Origin: CAZBYL01 sp964496275
GTDB lineage: Bacteria; Synergistota; Synergistia; Synergistales; Synergistaceae
Direction: 5' to 3'
NCBI GenBank assembly: GCA_964496275.1
Contig: CAZBYL010000020.1
Location: 1-37,533, forward strand
DNA: 37,533 nt
In this document: one piece after another, positions 7,779-14,280 of the stretch
Numbering within the stretch: the first letter of the stretch is position 1
Layout of the letters: every line of letters starts with the position of its first letter
Program-made: the position numbers and the translations under genes
Notes under the pieces: model-generated
Database searches by the model: none
Seen by the model: only the letters and a program-made list of their open reading frames with translations
What the model was told of the DNA's origin: nothing

Positions 7779-7952
7779 TCATTGGAGCGTAATATGCGCC
7801 GTTCCTCCGTAGAACGCAGCTTTTTTGAAAAAACCTGCCTTGTACATTGCGTAAAGCGCAAGTTCCTGTACAACTTCCTTTGCTGCGTTTCTCATCCCAA
7901 CAGGTGTGGCAAAGTTATAATTTTTTAGCATTTGCTCTACCGCGCTGTGCAT
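7779..7952 (-). pseudogene. AbiEii/AbiGii-type toxin, N-terminal fragment of 57 codons
   Basis: On the minus strand, ATG 7952 (preceded by GGGAGG) opens a frame ending at TGA 7779. The peptide contains ELALYAMYKAGFFKKAAFYG followed by GTA, which matches the start of AbiEii nucleotidyltransferase toxins, where the conserved (F)YGGTALR segment begins the catalytic domain. The similarity stops right after GGTA, and the next codons run into the IS21 remnant. The nucleotidyltransferase active site and the remaining ~200 residues are missing, so the toxin should be inactive. It overlaps the AbiEi gene by 16 nt, the usual bicistronic AbiE arrangement. Confidence 0.8.
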
Positions 7953-8536
7953 CTCTGCATCCTCCCAAGCAGCGAACTTAGTTTTTTTACATTGGTACAG
8001 TGATATTTTTCACTAAGCTCAGAGACCGTTTTTTGATTAAGTTGGAGCAGGCAGCTCTCTTCTATGCGTAGATCCTCGCTCAATGCCGCCATCAGCTCCT
8101 TTAAGTTTGATAACGGTGACATTGTGTAGAGACGGTCACAAAGGGCCTTCTCCGCAGTAGCTATCCAGTATGAATACTCTCCCTCTTTCCTGATAGCAAT
8201 CTCCCATGAAAAAACGCCCGGAGGAACGTCTTGATACGTGAATATGCCAAACGGGGTGACGAAGATTTTCTTTTTTTTCTTCTTATACGTTGCGCAAGTA
8301 ACCGAATATGAGGTTTCGGGTATCAATCCATAATACATCAGAGCAAATTCAAAAGAGATATAAGATGGGCCGTATATACTTCCGGCAAGCAGATGCGGCG
8401 AGACGTTTCGCTCTGTTTCGTAGAGCCCCTTAACTATGGGAAAGCACTCCCCACGCCGAACCATTCTCGAAAGTTTGGCCTTTGGATTAGAATATTCTCT
8501 GAGACCTTCCATCATCATTGCTGTGGTTTTTATCAT
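7937..8536 (-). CDS. AbiEi-type antitoxin (type IV toxin-antitoxin / abortive infection)
   Basis: A 199-residue protein of the AbiEi family, annotated elsewhere as a transcriptional regulator of viral defense. The N-terminal part (about residues 10-45: LREYSNPKAKLSRMVRRGECFPIVKGLYET) is the winged-helix domain that represses the operon in studied AbiE systems. GPSYISFEFALMYYGLIPE follows, and SYWIATAEKALCDRLY (about 138-153) is a conserved family block. The frame is intact, while its partner toxin gene is truncated. A run of six lysines (YKKKKKKIF) interrupts the middle. An antitoxin left behind after loss of its toxin could persist as an anti-addiction factor or simply be decaying. Confidence 0.85.
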   Translation of the reverse strand: MIKTTAMMMEGLREYSNPKAKLSRMVRRGECFPIVKGLYETERNVSPHLLAGSIYGPSYISFEFALMYYGLIPETSYSVTCATYKKKKKKIFVTPFGIFTYQDVPPGVFSWEIAIRKEGEYSYWIATAEKALCDRLYTMSPLSNLKELMAALSEDLRIEESCLLQLNQKTVSELSEKYHCTNVKKLSSLLGRMQRCTAR

Positions 8537-9288
8537 ATTTTCACCTTATAGTATCATTATATTGTACTTTGCGGTGCAAAACAAGGATTATTGTTCAAAT
8601 TTTTTAAAGTCCGGAATTCCGGCGAATGTGCGTATTTGCGTCGGAATTCGAGGCGCAGAATAACGTGAACATCGGGAACAAACAATAGTTCGGCTGACAG
8701 GTAATAACACTGCAATGGAGCTTTGTTTTCGATTTATGTTTTCTCTGTGCTTTAAAAAATGTTAACAATAGAGTCTCGCTATTTATAAATGTCTATATAA
8801 AAATATTCGTTTTTTGATCCGTTTTTCGGTGTCTTTCAGATGAAATCGGGGTTTTTTCAAGTTCAATTTTTGTCGGTAATATTTTTTTGACTATTATTCC
8901 CAAGCCCTTGCTGTCACACTGTTTATGCCGCTGACCTGAGCCATTTTGCGGTTCATCTCCGCGAACACTCCGTACCGTTATCGACAGCACGGTACGGAGT
9001 GTTCGCGGCAGAATACACCTTATAAATCGTGTCTTTGCATAAAAGTAAGGTTTTTCCTTCGATTCAATTTTATTTAAATTATGTTAACACACAGAGAACT
9101 ATAAATCAATATAGCTCTCTGTATTTATGTCGATGTATTTTATATCCCTCGCTTTTCGTACGGTCAATACTCAAAAATAGTGTGAGATGTGTTTCATACA
9201 TTCCTGTTCGGATAATGTATAACCCTCGAACTATAGATGGTGTTCGCAGCTTTTTATGTCTCCGAGTGCCTTATTGGAAACTGTTAAA
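8537..9288. other. AT-rich accessory intergenic region, mostly without genes
   Basis: No supported gene. It contains a perfect palindrome (listed separately). Just beside it on the minus strand (about 8958-8899) a 20-codon frame reads AQVSGINSVTARAWE then stop, reminiscent of a MerR-type helix-turn-helix start but too short to call. The remainder is low-GC sequence with many short T-runs. Confidence 0.5.
8960..9007. repeat. Perfect 19-bp inverted repeat with 10-nt loop
   Basis: CGCGAACACTCCGTACCGT (8960-8978) is exactly repeated in reverse complement at 8989-9007. No T-run follows on either strand, so a classical terminator is unlikely. It stands alone in AT-rich DNA, and its GC content is far above its surroundings. 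Confidence 0.95.
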
Positions 9289-10014
9289 TCATATTATGGG
9301 ACGTGGTGCGCGGTTTGTCAGAATTTTCAGCACGCGTCCGCAGACTACAAAAAATTGCTCTTCCCGTACTACGATATCGGGATACTCCTTGTTGCTGGAA
9401 CGAAGTATCGGCGGGCTGCCCCTTCCGTTGTCAATGAGTCCTTTAACAAGTATTTTACCTTCCAGACACACAACGTATATATTTCCGGGAACCCACTCTT
9501 GTATGCGGTTGAATACAATAATATCTCCGTCGTGTATCTGAGGTTCCATACTGTCTCCCTCTGCATTCATACAGGTCAAGGTCTCTCCGCTGTAGACCGC
9601 AGCCAGGCTTACGTCAAACAGGGGATACCTGCCTATGATGTTCATGTTCATTGTTTGTTTATAATCTTTGAGATTGTCTGTTGGTAATTTGGTTTCAGAC
9701 GATATGTGCGGAATCATCAGCAGTTGCTATTTAGCGATGAGCATTTCTTTTTTTTCTCGTCTAAGCATAGTGTCGTTTTCTTCAATAGACGATTCTGTAA
9801 AAACAACGGCGGTATTCCCGGTTTCCCCCATAAGATATGAAACTGAAACACCGAGAATTTTTGATAATTTTAAAAGATCCTCTGTTCTTGGAGTTCTTTT
9901 TCCGGTTTCCCATCTTGATATTGTATCCAAAGCGACATCTACTTCTTTTGCAAGGTCTCCTTGGCTCATAACAATATTTTTTCTTGCTGTTCTTATGTTT
10001 TTGCCGACAGGCAT
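9289..10014 (-). pseudogene. Phage-type LexA-like repressor (XRE helix-turn-helix plus S24 peptidase), split by one in-frame amber codon
   Basis: Two same-frame pieces together make one ~241-codon C2/LexA-like repressor. The first (10014-9727, 95 residues) has an XRE helix-turn-helix: MSQGDLAKEVDVALDTISRWETGKR, then LLKLSKILGVSVSYLMG. A TAG at 9729-9727 is followed in the same frame by QLL and an ATG (9717) opening the second piece. That piece (142 residues) is an S24 peptidase domain with the serine in EGDSMEPQIHDGDIIVF and the lysine in GKILVKGL. Intact repressors of this type self-cleave during the SOS response to release prophage genes. The amber codon sits in the linker, so a DNA-binding fragment and possibly a separate peptidase fragment could still be made. 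The promoter and ribosome site (GAGGTGAG) are intact. Sequencing error or a functional split are alternatives to decay. Confidence 0.8.
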
Positions 10015-10037
10015 TATTTCTCACCTCAATGATAATG

Positions 10038-10065
10038 ATTCTACCAAATGGCGGTATGAAAACAA
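10038..10065 (-). promoter_or_regulatory. Leftward promoter of the repressor gene
   Basis: On the minus strand, TTGTTT (10065-10060) and TAGAAT (10043-10038) are separated by 16 bp and lie about 24 bp before the start codon. This is a close match to a sigma-70 type promoter. Confidence 0.55.
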
Positions 10066-10072
10066 TATGCAG

Positions 10073-10096
10073 TTTTGTCTAATTATTTTGACAAAA
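10073..10096. promoter_or_regulatory. Candidate operator: interrupted palindrome between divergent repressor and Cro-like genes
   Basis: TTTTGTC (10073-10079) and GACAAAA (10090-10096) form an inverted repeat with a 10-bp centre. It lies between the two divergent promoters and immediately upstream of the rightward -35 element, where a repressor dimer would be expected to bind. Inferred from position and symmetry only. Confidence 0.5.
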
Positions 10097-10102
10097 AAAG
10101 AC

Positions 10103-10130
10103 TTGTTCAATCTATTTTTGTATGTATAAT
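10103..10130 (+). promoter_or_regulatory. Rightward promoter of the Cro-like gene
   Basis: TTGTTC (10103-10108) and TATAAT (10125-10130) with a 16-bp spacer stand 31 bp before the TTG start at 10162. The site is close to the candidate operator. Confidence 0.6.
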
Positions 10131-10161
10131 TAGATAATAAAGTAGAAAAAGAGGTGCTATC

Positions 10162-10377
10162 TTGGTTAATATTCGACATTTTCGCCAAAAACATAGTCTC
10201 ACACAGGCACAGCTTGCTCAAATAATGGGTGTTTCTCTCGATACTATCTCTCGCTATGAGACAGGAAAGAGAGAACCTAAGGCCTTTGACTTGTGCAAAA
10301 TGGCGGAAATTTTTGATTGCACCTTGGACGAACTTGTACGCCCTATTTCGGATGTAGCTTCTTTGAATGAGATATGA
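10162..10377 (+). CDS. Small XRE/Cro-like DNA-binding protein
   Basis: A 71-residue protein that is essentially one helix-turn-helix domain: FRQKHSLTQAQLAQIMGVSL then DTISRYETGKREPKAFDLCK and IFDCTLDELV. The start is TTG at 10162, preceded by AGAGGTG. Divergent orientation to a LexA-like repressor with a shared control region is the standard lysis-lysogeny switch arrangement, so this is probably the Cro/antirepressor side of a former prophage or integrative element. No integrase, replication or structural genes follow, so the switch is orphaned. Confidence 0.82.
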   Translation: MVNIRHFRQKHSLTQAQLAQIMGVSLDTISRYETGKREPKAFDLCKMAEIFDCTLDELVRPISDVASLNEI

Positions 10378-10688
10378 AAATAATCTTTTTCAGAGGATGT
10401 CTTGTTTTTCAATTTACAGAGATGGGAAGCAAGCGGCTGCTGTATCGAAAATCTGCGCAGCCGGTGTCAGAGTGCAGGGGTGTAATGCAGGGAAATATTA
10501 TTAGAGGAAGTGTTGCCTGCTGATAAAAAATATCGGAGCATGTTTGCGGCGGTCGAATTTCTGTGGAAGCAGGGAATCCAAGGTTTGAAATGTACCTTAG
10601 ACAACATTGCAGTTTGAATTGAGTAATGACCTGTATTGTGCCTAAGAAACAAAATAATATGTACGGAGAACAGGAAGGAGAGGTATTC
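10378..10688. other. Intergenic region upstream of the first Synerg-CTERM gene
   Basis: No convincing gene. Short plus-strand frames are open (a 35-codon frame from ATG 10397, and then DKKYRSMFAAVEFLWKQGIQ around 10526-10585), but they lack ribosome sites and I recognise no family. They may be remnants of genes that once followed the Cro-like gene. The leader of the next gene, with AGGAGAGG, is at the right edge. Confidence 0.45.
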
Positions 10689-12797
10689 ATGAAATTTAAA
10701 AAATATGGAATTATTTTGGCAGCACTCCTTATTGCAGTAATGTGCTGCGGGATGGCATGTGCTGCAACGAAGACTGTTTATGTGGATGCGAACTACAGCG
10801 GTAGTGACTCTAATGGTACAAAAGCTAAACCATACAAAACTATAAAAGACGGGTATGAGCAGATAGCTTCTGATGACACTCTGCACATTGCGCCCGCAAC
10901 GTACACTGAGTTAAATGGAGACTGGTCGCACGGTGTAATAACACTATATAAAGATATGACATTAGAGTTGGGTTCCGGAGATATCATAGTAAATAAGCAG
11001 GTGTATCCCAAACCCTCTGAAACCGGAACATTTGTACTAAAAGGGCAGGGGATGAACAACAGTACTCTTACCCTAAATACAGCAGGAAGTACTGTGATTA
11101 TCGGGGATCGTGCGGCTGGCGATGGTGCATTAAACAAAACCGGCAAAGTGGTGATAGAAAATCTGCGTTTGTCGGTAAATACAGCGTCTGGCGATTATCT
11201 GCTTCGCAAATCGAATTCGGCGAAAGTTTCAGAAATCACTCTAAAGAATATTCATTTCGAGGCCGCAGAGGGGCTTAAGGTAGCAGGCATCTATTTCAGA
11301 AGCACATGTTTGGACTCGTATGTGGATAAGATGACGGTCGAAGGCTGTTCTTTTAAAAACATAACGGATTCCACTTTTTACCTTCAGGGAGTAAATAACC
11401 TGACAATGCGAAATTGTTCTTTTAATAACTCGTCCGTAACCGCCGTTGATTTGGCACTGAGAGCATTTGATAAAAACGAAACTACTGAAAAAAGGTCTTT
11501 CGGTAATATAGTAATTGAAGGTTGTACATTTGATAAATGCGGCACATCAAAATATCCCGCATTTGCGGTCAGACCAAAGTCAGATGTTATCTCTGTTGAT
11601 ATCAGACTTAACAACAACAAGTTCACCAATAATTCCGCGGATGTGATGCTTGGGGAACTTGAAGCGGGAGAATCGGCCACTCCTGATGTTATTTACGAAT
11701 TCAGTGCCGCAGGAAATGAGCTTACATCTCTGGTTACGGTTAATAAAGTTAATGCTTTGTCAAAAATAGATTTTAACGGAAATAGCTGGAATAAAAAGGC
11801 GTCTCCAATCGTTTTAACGCCGATTTCTGCCGATATGAAGTTGAGTAAAGACGTTGTAGTAACAGAAAAACTCACCGCAGCAAGCACCGTAAGCGGCGAC
11901 AGTATCGTGTGGAGCACAAGCCGTGCTGATGTTGCAAAAGTGGACGCGAATGGTACGGTTACAGCACAGAAAGCCGGAATCGCTGTAATAACAGCCAAGG
12001 GAAGTTATTCCAATACTTCTGCTACATGTACAATTACGGTAAAAGACAGCGTGAGCCCCGATCCCGTGCCAACGCCCGAACCTGTAAAACCTGAGCCTGT
12101 AAAAATCGAGGACAACCCTGTAACTAAAGATAGCGGAACTCCTGAAAATGTAAAACCGGCTTTTCCTGAGGTTAAAGCATATACAACGGAGAATATCAAC
12201 AGTCTTGCTGTTAAATCAGGCATAGCCGCTGAGAATCTTGTTTCAGCAGATGGTCAGATCGCGATTAACCCTGTTATAGCAAAGGCCGCGCTTGAATACG
12301 TTATGTCGGACGATTCTTCAGTTACCGGTAAAACAGTAGCCACGTTCCCGATAGTTACTGCTGCGGTCTCCGATGATATGGTCGCGGCCATGGCTTTTAA
12401 GATGACAGGTGCTCAGCTTGGTGCAAAGGAAGGCAGTGTTGTAAGTGATATTACATTCATTAAGGTGCTTAAAGACGGTACAGGCGCTAAGTTTGAATAT
12501 ACTGCAGATGCGACAAAATATGCGGACAAGAGCTGCGTGCTAAAGAATGCGGAAGGCAAGACGCTTGCCCTCACGGATAAAATTCTTCCTGCAGAAACTT
12601 ACACGTTTGTCGCATTCGTAAAAGACAATGGGAGCTTTGACTATGCATCAGCTAAGGGTGTTGTGATAGACCCGATTATGGCCGCAACAGCAGAGGCAAA
12701 ACCCGCAAACAAACATTCCTCAAGCGGCTGTAACACAGGTTTAGCGGCACTTGCACTTCTTGCCCTCGTTCCCGTCATCTACCGCAGAAAGAAGTAA
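10689..12797 (+). CDS. Secreted beta-helix/Ig-like surface protein with Synerg-CTERM sorting signal
   Basis: About 702 residues. MKFKKYGIILAALLIAVMCC begins a Sec signal peptide, cleaved near ACA-ATK. Residues ~25-390 read as a right-handed parallel beta-helix: YVDANYSGSDSNGTKAKPYK is the usual opening, with repeated NCSFNN and EGCTFDKC turns. Residues ~395-455 form a BIG2-type Ig-like domain (SGDSIVWSTSRADVAKVDAN, then GTVTAQKAGIAVITAKG). A proline-rich linker (PDPVPTPEPVKPEPVK) leads to an unrecognised ~200-residue domain. The end is SSGCNTGLAALALLALVPVI plus YRRKK: a Cys motif, a transmembrane helix and a basic tail, the Synerg-CTERM pattern. The protein is probably cleaved and anchored at the cell surface. 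AGGAGAGG precedes ATG 10689. Codons are richer in A/T than in core genes. Confidence 0.88.
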   Translation: MKFKKYGIILAALLIAVMCCGMACAATKTVYVDANYSGSDSNGTKAKPYKTIKDGYEQIASDDTLHIAPATYTELNGDWSHGVITLYKDMTLELGSGDIIVNKQVYPKPSETGTFVLKGQGMNNSTLTLNTAGSTVIIGDRAAGDGALNKTGKVVIENLRLSVNTASGDYLLRKSNSAKVSEITLKNIHFEAAEGLKVAGIYFRSTCLDSYVDKMTVEGCSFKNITDSTFYLQGVNNLTMRNCSFNNSSVTAVDLALRAFDKNETTEKRSFGNIVIEGCTFDKCGTSKYPAFAVRPKSDVISVDIRLNNNKFTNNSADVMLGELEAGESATPDVIYEFSAAGNELTSLVTVNKVNALSKIDFNGNSWNKKASPIVLTPISADMKLSKDVVVTEKLTAASTVSGDSIVWSTSRADVAKVDANGTVTAQKAGIAVITAKGSYSNTSATCTITVKDSVSPDPVPTPEPVKPEPVKIEDNPVTKDSGTPENVKPAFPEVKAYTTENINSLAVKSGIAAENLVSADGQIAINPVIAKAALEYVMSDDSSVTGKTVATFPIVTAAVSDDMVAAMAFKMTGAQLGAKEGSVVSDITFIKVLKDGTGAKFEYTADATKYADKSCVLKNAEGKTLALTDKILPAETYTFVAFVKDNGSFDYASAKGVVIDPIMAATAEAKPANKHSSSGCNTGLAALALLALVPVIYRRKK

Positions 12798-12823
12798 CAG
12801 CTAACCAAACAAAGCAAAATAAC

Positions 12824-12860
12824 AAAAGAGAGAGCCGGAGCAATCCGGCTCTCTCTTTTT
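12824..12860 (+). terminator. Rho-independent terminator after the first Synerg-CTERM gene
   Basis: AAAAGAGAGAGCCGGA (12824-12839) and its exact complement (12844-12859) flank a 4-nt loop, and the right arm ends in TTTTT. Confidence 0.93.
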
Positions 12861-12865
12861 ATTGC

Positions 12866-13010
12866 CCTCACGATAGCAGGGGCAGAGGCGTTGGCAAACA
12901 GTTGGCAAACGATTGGCAAACGGTGGCAAGGGATTGGTAGGGGCAGAGGCGTTAGCAGAGGCAGAGGCGTTGAGCAATGGTTGAACGATGGTTGAACGAT
13001 AGTTAGGGGC
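12866..13010. repeat. Cluster of short interspersed direct repeats
   Basis: Three copies of GGCAAACNNTTGGCAAAC-type units, three copies of GGCAGAGGCGTT with small variations, and two tandem copies of GGTTGAACGAT occur within about 145 bp. No reading frame explains them. They look like slippage-generated or recombination-derived arrays. Confidence 0.75.
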
Positions 13011-13067
13011 GGCGGCAAGGGATGGGCGGAAAGCACTGAAAACGGCGTGTGCCGTTGATTTTGCTTT

Positions 13068-13256
13068 TAAAGCCTTCCCCCTTTGTGGGGAAGGTGGCTG
13101 CGGGCGGACTTCCGCAGACGGATGAGGGGTGCTCTTGGCCTCGGTTTCGCATTTTTGCAGACGTCAAACCTGAAAACCCAAAAGTCAAAAGCACCCCTCA
13201 TCCGTCAGAGCAAAAAGCATGCTCTGCCACCTTCCCCACAAAGGGGGAAGGCTTTA
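13068..13256. repeat. MITE-like palindromic element, copy A (189 bp)
   Basis: The ends are a perfect inverted repeat of about 31-32 bp (from TTAAAGCCTTCCCCC at 13067-13098 to its complement at 13226-13257). Nested inside is a second perfect 17-bp inverted repeat (13117-13133 and 13190-13206), with small side hairpins GCGGA/TCCGC and CAGAGC/GCTCTG. The whole can fold into one long cruciform or stem. Similar palindromes with CCTTCCCC...GGGGAAGG ends are common in gut bacterial genomes from my recollection. No coding function is evident; open frames across it are by-products. Confidence 0.88.
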
Positions 13257-13349
13257 AGAGCAACTTCCAAACGCAACAACCAGCCGATTCGCACAAAACG
13301 TAAAAGCATCGTTTTGGCTCTCTGGCCGCACACAACGGGGGGAAGGCTT

Positions 13350-13462
13350 TAAGAACATTTTGCCACACTATAAGTTTTCCTTTGACTATGTTTTTTTGAA
13401 TCTGTTCCGTTTGCAAAACCTTCAAGAACAAGAATAGCCCTTCACATGTCCAATTTTTACAG
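13350..13462 (-). repeat. ~95-bp imperfect repeat, left copy (inverted relative to 17682-17788)
   Basis: Read on the minus strand this segment begins AATTGGACATGTGA and continues with GTTTTGCAAAC and ATTCAAAAA blocks, ending at CTTAAAGCC. The same order of blocks is found on the plus strand from 17686. The two copies are diverged and flank the second Synerg-CTERM gene in opposite orientation. They may be the ends of a former insertion sequence. Confidence 0.65.
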
Positions 13463-13473
13463 ACCGGTGCTTC

Positions 13474-13662
13474 TAAAGCCTTCCCCCTTTGTGGGGAAGG
13501 TGGCTGCGGGCGGACTTCCGCAGACGGATGAGGGGTGCTCTTGGCCTCGGTTTCGCATTTTTGCAGACGTCAAACCTGAAAACCCAAAAGTCAAAAGCAC
13601 CCCTCATCCGTCAGAGCAAAAAGCATGCTCTGCCACCTTCCCCACAAAGGGGGAAGGCTTTA
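13474..13662. repeat. MITE-like palindromic element, copy B (189 bp)
   Basis: A second copy of the element, exactly 406 bp from copy A. By eye it is identical over the full 189 bp, and identity continues to the right for about 42 more bases before the two diverge. Such identity suggests recent duplication or gene conversion. Confidence 0.88.
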
Positions 13663-13926
13663 AGAGCAACTTCCAAACGCAACAACCAGCCGATTCGCAC
13701 AAATCACAAGAGTGGTGATTTGGCTCTCTGGACGCTCCTAGGGAGGGCTTTAAAAGAGCACCGGTGCATTCCATAAATCTATGTATAGCGTCAGTTCGTA
13801 ATAGACATTTTTAACGTAGAAGGCTGTCATATCACTTACTGCACACTGAAGGGAACCCTTTACATTCATGCCGGCAGTTAAGAGCGGTTTTTCAAACCTA
13901 CACTCTGTAGGTAAGAACTGCGTATT
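13657..13926. repeat. 270-bp direct repeat, left copy
   Basis: This segment, from GCTTTAAGAGC to AACTGCGTATT, is repeated at 17782-18051 with only scattered substitutions and no length change. Together the copies bracket the second Synerg-CTERM gene. The first bases overlap the right end of MITE copy B. Confidence 0.9.
13750..13926 (-). pseudogene. Fragment resembling an IS3-family transposase (OrfB), left copy
   Basis: On the minus strand the repeat encodes TECRFEKPLLTAGMNVKGSL and then CAVSDMTAFYVKNVYYELTL, followed by YIDLW and a stop. The SDMT...Y...L.IDLW pattern resembles the region around the first catalytic aspartate of rve-type integrase cores in IS3-like transposases. Both repeat copies keep this frame, but neither has the start, the DDE remainder or a partner OrfA. 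Family assignment is tentative. Confidence 0.5.
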
Positions 13927-14280
13927 ATTGTAGGTTTGTCAAACCCCTGTTGCAGCTTCAGCAGGACAAATAAGTTTTCAAAGTTTCCCGATGAGATTTC
14001 CGGTTAAGAGGTCTCATCGGGAAATTGTTATATTTGCGGCAATAGACAGGCTGCTGTTTATTAAAGTCCATTGACGAGCAGAGCTCTGTTTTTTTCTATA
14101 CATGTAACATTTGTAAGATAAAACTACAAATCCGAGTACGCTTGTGCAATATAGACAAATTTATTCATATATGCAATAATATGACATGACTTTTTGAGCT
14201 TATGTTTATTTTTTCTGTTTGCACGGCGGCATTGTGCTCGGCGTTTTTACAGTGTTTATATATAACCGGAGGTGAACATC
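13927..14280. other. Leader/intergenic region of the second Synerg-CTERM gene, with hairpin
   Basis: A perfect 13-bp inverted repeat TTTCCCGATGAGA / TCTCATCGGGAAA lies at 13984-13996 and 14012-14024, followed by a weakly T-rich stretch. It may be a terminator or a leader structure. The rest is AT-rich with no reading frame, and presumably holds the promoter for the gene starting at 14281; I could not single out a convincing -35/-10 pair. Confidence 0.5.

Larger units (their letters stand above)
7290..7781 (+). mobile_element. Internally deleted IS21-family insertion sequence remnant
   Basis: The element is recognised from both coding ends and its terminal repeats. The left side carries several GAGCCCA copies (7299, 7322 and 7342), and the right side carries them inverted (7709 and 7774). 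TCACGGCGACGAGCCCA (7332-7348) is repeated inverted at 7709-7725 with one mismatch. Multiple terminal repeats are typical of IS21. Inside are an IstA-like N terminus and an IstB-like C terminus with everything between missing. The element lies immediately beyond the truncated AbiEii reading frame, so it is the likely cause of the toxin gene's disruption. Exact ends and a target duplication were not identified. Confidence 0.7.

Noticed and set aside
8899..8958. Short minus-strand frame reading AQVSGINSVTARAWE, reminiscent of a MerR-type helix-turn-helix
   Set aside because: It is only 20 codons long, followed by two stops and no continuation in any frame. Chance similarity or a tiny remnant cannot be distinguished.
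10397..10619. Short plus-strand frames after the Cro-like gene as phage genes
   Set aside because: The frames are short, stop repeatedly and match no family I recognise; kept only as a note on that intergenic region.
12866..13010. Short repeats as a possible CRISPR array
   Set aside because: The units are too short, irregular and unequally spaced, with no constant repeat plus spacer pattern and no cas genes.
13049..13352. Several open frames across the MITE-like repeats
   Set aside because: They exist only because of the palindromic repeat sequence, recur identically in both copies and have no ribosome sites or domains.
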